Source of the DNA: Pseudanabaena sp.
Lineage (GTDB): Bacteria > Cyanobacteriota > Cyanobacteriia > Pseudanabaenales > Pseudanabaenaceae
Assembly: GCA_003249035.1 (NCBI GenBank)
Contig: QBMK01000026.1
Span: 1 to 56,173 of the forward strand
Length of the DNA: 56,173 nt
Direction of reading: 5' to 3'
The notes under the pieces are model-generated. The model worked only from the letters and a program-made list of their open reading frames with translations, did not search any database and had not been told where the DNA came from. The stretch's first letter is position 1, and every line of letters starts with the position of its first letter. Positions 1-6,741 of the stretch are shown piece by piece. The position numbers and the translations under genes were made by a program.

Positions 1-412
1 GACAACACCGTCAAATTGTGGAATCTGGAAGGAAAAGAACTCCAATCATTCAAAGGGCATAGCTCTGGTGTCTTTAGCGTTGCCTTTAGTCCCGATGGCA
101 AGACGATCGCCACTGGCAGTTACGACAACACCGTCAAACTGTGGAATCTGGAAGGAAAAGAACTCCAATCATTCAAAGGGCATAACTCTGGTGTCTTTAG
201 CGTTGCCTTTAGTCCCGATGGCAAGACGATCGCCACTGGCAGTTACGACAACACCGTCAAACTGTGGAATCTGGAAGGAAAAGAACTCCAATCATTCAAA
301 GGGCATAACTCTGGTGTCAATAGCGTAGCCTTTAGTCCCGATGGCAAGACGATCGCCTCTGGCAGTTCTGACAGCACCATCAAATTGTGGAACTTAAATC
401 TTGATGACCTCA
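1..412 (+). repeat. Tandem 123-bp WD40-encoding repeats
   Basis: Three full 123-bp units and the start of a fourth follow each other head to tail, with units at 1-123, 124-246 and 247-369. Units 1 and 2 are about 98% identical in DNA, including synonymous positions. This points to recent duplication or gene conversion rather than old divergence under protein selection. Confidence 0.92.
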
Positions 413-513
413 TGGCAAAGGGTTGCGCGTGGCTGCACGACTATCTCGTCAATAACCCCAACGCCAGTGATGAGGACAGACAGATGTGTGGCATTGCTCC
501 AAGGCAAAAGTAA
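1..513 (+). CDS. WD40-repeat protein, C-terminal part (5' end outside window)
   Basis: The reading frame is open from base 1, so this is the 3' end of a longer gene. It encodes consecutive WD40 blades of exactly 41 residues (123 bp), with units starting at bases 1, 124, 247 and 370. Each contains the typical GHxxGVxSVAFSPDGKTIA(T/S)GS...(V/I)KLWN pattern. Units 1 and 2 differ at only two bases; units 2 and 3 differ at about six, at a few fixed codons. After the last blade a tail (LDDLMAKGCAWLHDYL..NP...) resembles the short C-terminal segment that often follows WD40 propellers in cyanobacterial proteins. WD40 propellers are binding scaffolds. In cyanobacteria they are often fused to NTPase (NACHT/AP-ATPase) or caspase-like domains, but that part lies outside the window, so the full function is unknown. 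Confidence 0.9.
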   Translation, partial: DNTVKLWNLEGKELQSFKGHSSGVFSVAFSPDGKTIATGSYDNTVKLWNLEGKELQSFKGHNSGVFSVAFSPDGKTIATGSYDNTVKLWNLEGKELQSFKGHNSGVNSVAFSPDGKTIASGSSDSTIKLWNLNLDDLMAKGCAWLHDYLVNNPNASDEDRQMCGIAPRQK

Positions 514-550
514 AAAGATTAAAGGAAAAAATTCGGATTAAACTAGAAAA
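497..550 (+). repeat. Dispersed repeat, copy 1 (at the end of the WD40 gene)
   Basis: This 54-bp stretch begins CTCCAAGGCAAAAGTAAAAA and ends GGATTAAACTAGAAAA. It recurs nearly unchanged at 1742-1796. Here it supplies the last codons and stop of the WD40 gene. A shorter related piece (AAGGTAAAAGGAAAAAATTTG) is at 2484-2503. Confidence 0.75.
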
Positions 551-599
551 TACATCACAAAAAATCAAAACTTTGAACTTAAGAGAATGAGTTTTATCT

Positions 600-866
600 A
601 TGCCAACCTTGTCCATGTTTTACGGTGTCATCATCCGAATGTATTACTTCGACAACAAACAGCATCATGTTCCCCATATTCATACCGAGTATGCAGACTC
701 ATAGGCAGTATTTAGTCTTGATGGAGAGTTACTCGCAGGTGAACTACCCAAAAACAAACGAAAACTTGTTGAAGCTTGGATTGAAATTCACAGAGAAGAA
801 CTAATCGCAGATTGGCAATTAGCAGTTAACGGTCAAGAACCATTCAAAATCGACCCCTTAAAATAA
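600..866 (+). pseudogene. DUF4160-family gene interrupted by an in-frame TAG
   Basis: Starting at ATG 600 the frame reads MPTLSMFYGVIIRMYYFD..HVPHIHTEYADS, then TAG at 702-704. It continues in the same frame as AVFSLDGELLAGELPKNKRK...EIHREELIADWQLA...FKIDPLK to TAA at 864-866. Together the halves make a normal full-length (about 88-residue) DUF4160 protein. This small family is usually encoded next to DUF2442 proteins, and such pairs are suspected toxin-antitoxin modules. A single CAG-to-TAG change would explain the stop. The rest of the frame is undamaged, so the mutation is recent or the stop is read through. The DUF2442 gene begins 6 bp downstream. Confidence 0.8.
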
Positions 867-871
867 CAGAG

Positions 872-1231
872 ATGATGATCAATCCCTACGTCAAAAAAGT
901 TAAGCCCCTTGAGAACTATTGTTTAATGCTCTGGTTTGAAAATGGCGAACAAAAAATTTTCGATCTAAAGCCATATCTCAACAAAGGTGTATTTAATCAG
1001 CTAAAAAATACTGCGTTATTCGCTTCCGTAAAAGTTGTTGCTGGTTCATTGGAATGGGCAAATGAAATAGACCTTAGTTACGACACCCTTTATCTAGAAG
1101 GAGTAGCAACAAATCTAGTTGCCGAACTCCGCAACAAAATCGACATCGCCGCCGCCGAATGCGATCGTGGTGAAGGGCTTGATGGTGAAACAGCTATTAA
1201 TCAGCTAAGAGCAAGACTTCACAGAACCTAA
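872..1231 (+). CDS. DUF2442 protein with ParD-like C-terminal tail
   Basis: This 119-residue protein has two parts. Residues 1-75 (PYVKKVKPLENYCLMLWFENGEQKIFD...) match the DUF2442 fold, a small domain that commonly accompanies DUF4160 genes and is thought to act as an antitoxin or regulator. Residues 76-119 (VAELRNKIDIAAAECDRGEGLDGETAINQLRARLHR) look like the C-terminal tail of ParD/RHH-type antitoxins. DUF2442 proteins are usually about 80-90 residues, so this may be a fusion of two antitoxin pieces. ATGs at 872 and 875 are both possible starts. A short 18-codon frame at 1245-1301 follows and may be residue of a lost toxin. No activity can be stated from sequence. Confidence 0.75.
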   Translation: MMINPYVKKVKPLENYCLMLWFENGEQKIFDLKPYLNKGVFNQLKNTALFASVKVVAGSLEWANEIDLSYDTLYLEGVATNLVAELRNKIDIAAAECDRGEGLDGETAINQLRARLHRT

Positions 1232-1325
1232 AAACATAGAAATTATGCGCGTGATTAAAGGCGATCGCAATCTAGAAGCCATGTTTGAAGAAAACACTTA
1301 GTTCCTTATTATGGAGGTCTGCACA

Positions 1326-1634
1326 ATGCTCAACACACCAACCCAATATATGCACATCCAACTTCAAGGCAACGTACCCATCATTGCAGGTACGACCATG
1401 AAAGTCGTCGAGCTAGTCACCTCGCACCTCACCTATGGCTGGAGTCCCGAAGAACTACATTTTCAATATCCCCATATCGCCCTCAGCAAAATCTATTCCG
1501 CCCTCGCCTACTACTGGGATCACAAACTAGAACTTGATACCGACATCCAGCGCCGCCTCGACTATGCCGAACAAATGCGCCTAAACGCTCCCATCTCACC
1601 ATTGCAAGCCAAACTTCAAGCAAGACCTCATTAA
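1326..1634 (+). CDS. DUF433-family antitoxin-like protein
   Basis: This 102-residue protein belongs to the DUF433 family (IAGTTMKVVELVTSHLTYGWSPEELHFQYPHIALSKIYSALAYYWDH). It has the helix-turn-helix-like core in which the central PEEL..QYPHL..SxIYxALAYYxDH motif is diagnostic. DUF433 proteins are normally the antitoxin partner of DUF5615 PIN-like toxins. The start at 1326 is preferred over an in-frame ATG at 1311 because a GGAGG Shine-Dalgarno sequence lies at 1313-1317, eight bases upstream. The partner gene follows after 3 bp but is truncated, so this antitoxin may now be an orphan. Confidence 0.85.
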   Translation: MLNTPTQYMHIQLQGNVPIIAGTTMKVVELVTSHLTYGWSPEELHFQYPHIALSKIYSALAYYWDHKLELDTDIQRRLDYAEQMRLNAPISPLQAKLQARPH

Positions 1635-1637
1635 GCT

Positions 1638-1766
1638 ATGGCGATCGCCCTATACATGGATGAAAACGTACCGCGCCAGATTTTGCTTGGATTACGCCTA
1701 AGAGGAGTAAATGTGCTTTCCGTTCAAGAAGATCAGCGATTCTCCAAGGCAAAAGTAAAAATGTAA
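1638..1766 (+). pseudogene. Truncated DUF5615 (PIN-like) toxin
   Basis: The frame begins MAIALYMDENVPRQILLGLRLRGVNVLSVQED, the usual N-terminus of DUF5615 PIN-like proteins, including the conserved DENVP acidic motif. After about 34 residues it runs into the dispersed repeat at 1742-1796 and stops at 1764-1766. Intact members are about 110-120 residues, so two thirds, including the later acidic residues of the nuclease site, are missing. It sits 3 bp after the DUF433 gene, the normal operon order. The nuclease is very probably dead. Confidence 0.8.
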
Positions 1767-1796
1767 AAGGAAAAAATTTGGATTAAACTAGAAAAA
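1742..1796 (+). repeat. Dispersed repeat, copy 2 (truncates DUF5615)
   Basis: Near-identical to 497-550, starting CTCCAAGGCAAAAGTAAAAA. The junction with the DUF5615 coding sequence lies at about 1741. The repeat ends 20 bp before the next antitoxin gene. It may mark a recombination or deletion breakpoint. Confidence 0.75.
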
Positions 1797-1815
1797 TAAA
1801 TGGCAGGGTAAAAAC

Positions 1816-2064
1816 ATGAAAGCAACAATAACAGTTGAGCAAAGGATTATCGAACTTGTCAGAAGTTTACCCCTAGCCAAACAGAAGCAAATTTTAGATT
1901 TTGCTGAGTTTATTTGCAGTCAAAACAAACAAAAAGATACCTTAAATCCCGAACATAAACCCCTATCTGCCCTCGAACTGGCAGGTAATCTCATTGGTTC
2001 TCTCGATATTGGCGGCGATCTTTCCCTCAAAAAGCATGAACTCAAAAATCAAAACCCAGCATGA
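1816..2064 (+). CDS. DUF2281-like VapB-type antitoxin
   Basis: This 82-residue protein has the N-terminal pattern of DUF2281/VapB-like antitoxins: ...IIELVRSLPLAKQKQILDFAEFI..., a helical pair with the sequence LP..KQ.EvLDFaeFL. The C-terminal half is polar and probably wraps the toxin. Its TGA stop overlaps the ATG of the downstream PIN-domain gene by four bases (2061-2064), which implies translational coupling. In such modules the antitoxin neutralises the toxin and, with it, represses their shared promoter. Confidence 0.82.
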   Translation: MKATITVEQRIIELVRSLPLAKQKQILDFAEFICSQNKQKDTLNPEHKPLSALELAGNLIGSLDIGGDLSLKKHELKNQNPA

Positions 2065-2480
2065 GTCAGCAAATCATCCTTGATGCTAGTGTTTTTGTCG
2101 CACTGATCGATCGCCGAGATTCTTATCATAATTGGGCAGTTCGCGAACTTGCCAAAATTTCACCGCCATTGCTCACCTGCGAAGCCGCCATCACTGAAAC
2201 TTGCTTTTTACTCCAAAGGATACCTTCTAGCAAAGAGATCATTTTCTCTTTCATTGATAAAGGAGTTGTTCAAATTCCATTTCATCTAAACGAAGAGAAT
2301 CAAACCATAGAAAAACTTCTTGTCCGCTATCAAAATGTACCAATGTCCTTAGCAGATGCCTGTTTAGTGAGGATGTCAGAAATTTATGATAATAGTGCCA
2401 TCCTAACCTTAGACAGCGATTTCAACATCTATCGCAAGTGTCGCAACGAGCAGATTCCTATAATTATGCCCGACTTGTAA
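2061..2480 (+). CDS. vapC: PIN-domain ribonuclease toxin, VapC type
   Basis: This 139-residue protein has a complete set of PIN-domain acidic residues: Asp in IILDAS (about residue 8), Glu in AITETCF (about 46), Asp in LADACLVRM (about 98), and Asp in LTLDSDF (about 117-119). VapC toxins are Mg-dependent endoribonucleases that usually cut tRNA or rRNA. The gene overlaps the preceding antitoxin by 4 bp, as in typical vapBC operons. Nothing suggests inactivation, so this appears to be the only intact addiction module in the first 2.5 kb. Confidence 0.88.
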   Translation: MSQQIILDASVFVALIDRRDSYHNWAVRELAKISPPLLTCEAAITETCFLLQRIPSSKEIIFSFIDKGVVQIPFHLNEENQTIEKLLVRYQNVPMSLADACLVRMSEIYDNSAILTLDSDFNIYRKCRNEQIPIIMPDL

Positions 2481-2500
2481 ACAAGGTAAAAGGAAAAAAT

Positions 2501-2687
2501 TTGTAGGGGTTTTGCATTTGCGCGACCATTTCCCAACACCTCACATAAACCTCCATTCGCAAATGCAGAACCCTCCATGCTTTCACTGATAAATTGTCCC
2601 TGCGTTGTCAGGGCTTGGGCAGAGCATTCCCAAATCGAGGAAAACTGAGGATTTAGAAATTGTTGCGGGAATGCTCTGCCCCTACAA
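2501..2687. repeat. MITE-like nested palindromic repeat
   Basis: The element is bounded by 9-bp inverted repeats, TTGTAGGGG (2501-2509) and CCCCTACAA (2679-2687). It contains two internal hairpins: GCATTTGCG/CGCAAATGC (2514-2522 and 2558-2566) and a perfect 15-bp pair GGGCAGAGCATTCCC/GGGAATGCTCTGCCC (2617-2631 and 2667-2681). It fills most of the gap between the VapC gene and the Trypco1 gene. Similar GTAGGGG-bounded palindromes are widespread in cyanobacterial genomes. It has no coding capacity. Confidence 0.7.
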
Positions 2688-2772
2688 TTTACGCTTATGT
2701 TTTTAGAACGTACAAAAATCGAGAAGCTTCTAGATGTTAGCATGACAGAATATCTTTACAAACTGTAAAACC

Positions 2773-3132
2773 ATGCCCCAACTCATCCCCACCGAACTCG
2801 AAGACGGCAGCATCATTTATTTTCAAGTCGAAGAAACTGCGGTAGCTTCAACTTCACCAACCCGATCGTTTGGTCTTCCTGAAAATGCTCAAGCCGTCGC
2901 CAAAGAAAAAGCAATTCAAAGCTTTCATTCGATGCAAAGCCTCGTGCGTGGCTATACCGTCAACACCCTCAACGCCTTTCGCAATTTAGGAAGTGCCGAA
3001 GTCAGTGAAGTTACACTAGAGTTTGGTGTAAGCCTCGATGCTCAAGCTGGTGTCCCCTTCATCGCATCAGGCGGCGCAAAATCTAATATGAAAATTACTG
3101 TGAAATGCATATTTCCCAAGAAGCCAGAATAA
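2773..3132 (+). CDS. Trypco1 (CU044_2847-type) domain protein
   Basis: This 119-residue protein starts PTELEDGSIIYFQVEE and ends VSEVTLEFGVSLDAQAGVPFIASGGAKSN...VKC. That is the layout of the trypsin-co-occurring domain 1 (Trypco1): an N-terminal beta hairpin, a helical middle, then the LEFGV.L.A.AG..IASG.A...(I/V)T motif. In other bacteria this domain is found beside trypsin-like proteases, WD40/TPR NTPase proteins and other proposed multicomponent conflict systems, where it probably acts as an adaptor. No protease is adjacent here, but a WD40 protein lies 2.3 kb upstream. Molecular function is unproven. Confidence 0.75.
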   Translation: MPQLIPTELEDGSIIYFQVEETAVASTSPTRSFGLPENAQAVAKEKAIQSFHSMQSLVRGYTVNTLNAFRNLGSAEVSEVTLEFGVSLDAQAGVPFIASGGAKSNMKITVKCIFPKKPE

Positions 3133-3278
3133 TCCCAATTATCAAATCAAAGCTCGTTTCCCGATTTCCCTACTGAACTTGACTACGCTCAGCCAGACTT
3201 GCCCGAACGTAGTTAAGTACAGCCACACCCCAAAGCCAATCAAGACTACAATCTTAGATGAATTAAGAATTAAGCATC

Positions 3279-4106
3279 ATGTTTCAACCCCAAGCCGCAA
3301 TCATCGCTGACAGCATTAACTTAACAGGCGATCGCCTGACCACCTTTGTGCTGACCTACCACCGCATGATTCACTCAGAATTCATGACCCATCGAATGCT
3401 CAGCAAAAACAGCAGCAGCAGTCGCGCCATTCCCGTCGAGAAAATGATCAAACTCGTCGAGAGTCAAGAAGTCTATCCATTACATTGGGGCAAAAACCAA
3501 AAGGGAATGTCCGCCCAAATAGAAGTTACAGAAGATGAAATGCAAGCCGCCGCCGCAGTATGGCAGGAAGCCAGACTTGATGCGATTCGACATGCGCGGC
3601 GATTAGTGGAAATTGGCATTCATAAACAAGTAGTCAATCGCCTTTTAGAACCCTTCTCCACAATTACCGTAATTTGTTCGGGAACGGAATATGAAAACTT
3701 TTTTGAGCAGCGCTGTCATCCCGACGCACAGCCAGAAATCCAATCTCTCGCTAATAAAATGAACGCCGCCTATGATGCGAGTCAACCGCAGCAACTAGCC
3801 GCAGGTGAATGGCATTTACCATTAATTAAACAAGAAGATATTGACGAAATTAGCGATATTAACGAATTGGTCAAAGTGGCGGTAGGACGCTGTGCGCGAG
3901 TTAGTTATCTCAATCATGATGGTGTGCGGAGCCTCGCCGATGATGTGAAACTGCACGATCGCCTACTAACATCTAAACCCGCTCACTTGTCACCCTTTGA
4001 GCATGTCGCAAGCGCCCTTCCTGATTCTGAGAAACGAGCAAACTTCACTGGATTTCAAGCCTATCGATTTGATATAGAACGAAATAAGCTCAGTTATAAG
4101 TCCTGA
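3279..4106 (+). CDS. thyX: FAD-dependent thymidylate synthase (ThyX)
   Basis: This 275-residue enzyme converts dUMP to dTMP using methylenetetrahydrofolate, FAD and NADPH, supplying dTTP for DNA synthesis. The ThyX motif is visible as HRMLSKNSSSSR near residues 38-49, matching HRxxSxNxxSxR, which binds FAD and dUMP. An additional ThyX-like stretch is LEPFSTITVICSGTEYENFFEQRC. The first Arg of the classic RHRxxS motif is Thr here, as in the longer, divergent ThyX subgroup. Its stop codon overlaps the 3' end of the convergent cation exporter by 13 bp. The upstream gap holds an imperfect inverted repeat (3177-3187 with 3208-3218). Confidence 0.88.
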   Translation: MFQPQAAIIADSINLTGDRLTTFVLTYHRMIHSEFMTHRMLSKNSSSSRAIPVEKMIKLVESQEVYPLHWGKNQKGMSAQIEVTEDEMQAAAAVWQEARLDAIRHARRLVEIGIHKQVVNRLLEPFSTITVICSGTEYENFFEQRCHPDAQPEIQSLANKMNAAYDASQPQQLAAGEWHLPLIKQEDIDEISDINELVKVAVGRCARVSYLNHDGVRSLADDVKLHDRLLTSKPAHLSPFEHVASALPDSEKRANFTGFQAYRFDIERNKLSYKS

Positions 4107-4987
4107 TCGGCCCATGATTTGGGATCTTCTAGAGGTTCTAAATGCGTGAGGACATTCATATGCGGTAATGCATTACAAATAGCAGATTCAACCTCTTCAC
4201 ATAGGTCATGTCCCCGTTGTACTGACCACCCTCCTGGAACCAGTATGTGAAAAGATACAAACCTTCTCGCACCTGCTATTCTGGTGCGAATTGCGTGAAA
4301 CTGCACTTCATTGCGATCGTAGGAAGAGAGAATTTCATTGATGATTTGTCTCTCTTCTAGAGGAATAGAAGCATCCAAAAGTGCTGAGCCACTTTCCTGT
4401 ATCAGTTTTACGCCAGTCCAAACAATGTTGGCAGCGACTAATAGAGCAATCAATGGATCGAGAATTAACCAACCCGTTACAGAAACTAAGAATAATCCGA
4501 GGATTACACCCACAGAAGTCCATACATCTGTGAGTAAGTGATGCGCATCGGCACGTAATGTAATTGAATGTAAGCGTTTGCCGGCTCTGAGCAATATGAA
4601 GGCAGTTCCTCCATTAATTGCTGCTGCGACTATGGAAAGCACTAGCCCAAAACCAAGCTGTTCAAGAGGTTGAGGATTTAATAATCTGGGGATTGCCGCG
4701 ATCGCAATACTTACTGCTGCCACTAGGATCAGCGCCCCTTCAAATCCACTCGAAAAATATTCAGCTTTAGAATGACCAAACACATGTTCTGCATCGGGTG
4801 GCTTGCTTGCATAGGTCAGAGCCCATACTGCCCCGATCGCAGCTACGAGATTAACTCCTGACTCAAGCGAATCAGATAAAAATCCCACAGAATTAGTCAA
4901 TAGATATGCACCTAATTTCAGTGCGATCGTGGCGATCGCGGCTCCAATAGAGAGAAACGCATAGAACCGAGCAGATTTATTTTGCAT
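4094..4987 (-). CDS. Cation diffusion facilitator (CDF) family exporter
   Basis: This 297-residue membrane protein of the CDF family exports divalent metals in exchange for protons. It has six hydrophobic segments in the first ~200 residues and a cytosolic C-terminal domain from about residue 205 (QIINEILSSYDRNEVQFHAIRTRIAGARRFVSFHILVPG), the ferredoxin-like fold that senses metal. The TM5 site is intact as DAHHLLTDVWTS (HxxxD). The TM2 site reads LSDSLESGVN, the DxxES..N variant rather than the Zn-type DxxxD, so the transported metal (Zn, Fe, Mn or other) cannot be fixed. The GHSKAEYFSSGFEG loop is conserved. Convergent with thyX; divergent from the export operon at 5192. Confidence 0.88.
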   Translation of the reverse strand: MQNKSARFYAFLSIGAAIATIALKLGAYLLTNSVGFLSDSLESGVNLVAAIGAVWALTYASKPPDAEHVFGHSKAEYFSSGFEGALILVAAVSIAIAAIPRLLNPQPLEQLGFGLVLSIVAAAINGGTAFILLRAGKRLHSITLRADAHHLLTDVWTSVGVILGLFLVSVTGWLILDPLIALLVAANIVWTGVKLIQESGSALLDASIPLEERQIINEILSSYDRNEVQFHAIRTRIAGARRFVSFHILVPGGWSVQRGHDLCEEVESAICNALPHMNVLTHLEPLEDPKSWADQDL

Positions 4988-5191
4988 ATCTATTGAAAGT
5001 TAGGTAATTGAGCCAAAAGTTAGATACAAAAAGCTACCGCGCTACAATTGTAATCGTATAGTTGACTACAAATTAGAATCGTCATTTCGAGGCTTCTCTA
5101 GTTTTTAAATTTCATAATTAAGATATTTGTGCGCGGTGAACGTTTGATCGCGCATATAGAGTCTAAACCCAATAACCATCGACTTAAATTC

Positions 5192-6607
5192 ATGCAATCA
5201 GAAAAAAAGCTAGAGCCAAAGGAAGTGGATATAACCGAAGGTCTATCCGATTTCCCTGATGAGCTCGATCGCCCTAAAAAAAAGTTTATGGGCAAATGGA
5301 GATGGCGTATTGCCATCCTCTTAATCCTTGTGGCTGTTGGTGGAGGTGGTTACTATGCCTATACCCAGTTAATTGCACCTGCCAATAATCAATCAACCCG
5401 TAAACGCGATCGCACAGTTGCGGTCAAGATGACAAATTTACCGATTATCGTGACTGCTAATGGGACAATTCAACCCGAAAAGTCAATTAATGTCAGTCCA
5501 AAAAGCTCAGGTAGGCTGAAGAGTTTACTGGTCAAGGAAGGCGAAAATGTCCGCACAGGTCAAATCCTTGCCTATATGGATGAGTCCAATACATTAGGGC
5601 AAATTACTCAAGCTGATGGAAATTTAGCGGCAGCGCAGGCGAGTCTCGAACTTTTAAGGGCAGGCAATCGTCCCCAAGATATTTCTCAAGCCCAAGCAAA
5701 TTTAACTAATGCCCAAGCGACGCTTGAACAATCGGAGATCGTCTACCGCCAAAACCAACAGCTTTATCAGCAAGGGGCGATCGCCTCACGGGATCTTGAT
5801 GCGTCAAGAACGACGATGGAAGCTAATCTCGCTAAAGTAACGCAAGCCCAAGAAGCCTTATCTTTGCAACAGGCAGGCTCACGTCCTGAAGAAATCGATC
5901 GCGCACAGGCGCAAGTTGTTGCTGCCGCAGGATCTTTGCAAAACGTGCAAGCTCAATTAGAAGATACAATCATTCGCGCTCCTTTTGATGGGGTGGTAGT
6001 CAGAAAATATGCCGATCCAGGTGCCTTTGTGACACCGACGACTTCAGGAAGCTCGGTGAGTTCAGCCACTGCTTCTTCGATTCTCGCCCTTGCTAGCAAT
6101 AATCAAGTTGTGGCAAATGTTGCGGAATCTGATATTTCTCGGATTAAGATTGGACAACAGGTAACCTTGCAAGTCGATGCTTATCCAAACAAAAAGTTTA
6201 GCGGTCGGGTGGTATCAATCTCGCCGCAGGCGATCGTTAATCAAAATGTCACCAGTTTTGAAGTAAAAGCCGAAATTACTTCTCAGGACAAGCAAATGTT
6301 GCGATCGGGAATGAACGCCAGTGTGGAGTTTAAAGCTGGTGAATTAAAGAATGTGCTGATTGTGCCAACTGTTGCGATCGTGAGAGAAAAGGGGATGACA
6401 GGGGTATATGTCAAGACCGAACAAAGAGAAACCCCTATATTTACACCAGTTGAAACAGGCATAACTGTTGATGATAAAACAGAGGTTAAATCGGGCTTAA
6501 CTGGCAACGAGAAAATCTTTGTCTCCTTTCCTGAAGGGTCGCGTCCGAAGACTAACCCTACTGGTATTCCTGGATTGTCACCGTCACCTCAACGCAGTCG
6601 TGGCTAA
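5192..6607 (+). CDS. HlyD/MacA-type periplasmic adaptor of a tripartite exporter
   Basis: This 471-residue adaptor has a cytosolic N-tail, one membrane helix (about residues 37-56, IAILLILVAVGGGGYYAY), and a periplasmic part. The latter has a biotinyl-lipoyl segment (VSPKSSGRLKSLLVKEGENVRTGQILAYMD), a long alpha-hairpin rich in AQA/QAN heptads, the second lipoyl half (IIRAPFDGVVVRKYADPGAFV), and beta-barrel and membrane-proximal domains. ATG 5192 is chosen because it places a short basic tail before the helix; an in-frame GTG at 5129 would add 21 residues. Together with the following permease and ATPase it resembles MacAB or cyanobacterial DevBCA exporters, working with an outer-membrane TolC protein encoded elsewhere. 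The substrate is unknown. Confidence 0.88.
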   Translation: MQSEKKLEPKEVDITEGLSDFPDELDRPKKKFMGKWRWRIAILLILVAVGGGGYYAYTQLIAPANNQSTRKRDRTVAVKMTNLPIIVTANGTIQPEKSINVSPKSSGRLKSLLVKEGENVRTGQILAYMDESNTLGQITQADGNLAAAQASLELLRAGNRPQDISQAQANLTNAQATLEQSEIVYRQNQQLYQQGAIASRDLDASRTTMEANLAKVTQAQEALSLQQAGSRPEEIDRAQAQVVAAAGSLQNVQAQLEDTIIRAPFDGVVVRKYADPGAFVTPTTSGSSVSSATASSILALASNNQVVANVAESDISRIKIGQQVTLQVDAYPNKKFSGRVVSISPQAIVNQNVTSFEVKAEITSQDKQMLRSGMNASVEFKAGELKNVLIVPTVAIVREKGMTGVYVKTEQRETPIFTPVETGITVDDKTEVKSGLTGNEKIFVSFPEGSRPKTNPTGIPGLSPSPQRSRG

Positions 6608-6612
6608 TTAAG

Positions 6613-6660
6613 TAATACCAAAGCACAAAAGTGTTGTCACACTTTTGTGCTTTGGTATTA
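6613..6660. terminator. Perfect 22-bp inverted repeat inside the export operon
   Basis: Arms 6613-6634 and 6639-6660 are exact complements around a four-base TGTC loop, starting TAATACCAAAGCACAAAAG. It lies 5 bp after the adaptor stop and 82 bp before the permease gene. There is no long T-run, so it may work as a 3' stabiliser or partial terminator, or it may be one of the intergenic palindromes common in this window. Confidence 0.7.
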
Positions 6661-6741
6661 CCGCGCAAATTGCTGTAAAAATGTGGCAAAGCGTCATTCT
6701 TAGCCAAAATCTGAATTTTAATTTAAAAGCGCTATAAATTT

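Noticed and set aside
68-328. Second open frame inside the WD40 repeats
   Set aside because: It is a repeat-driven artefact: a perfect 123-bp periodicity keeps an alternative frame open. The translated product has no family character.
2429-2743. 104-codon frame on the minus strand
   Set aside because: It lies across the palindromic repeat and the vapC 3' end, and its composition is not protein-like. Treated as a shadow.
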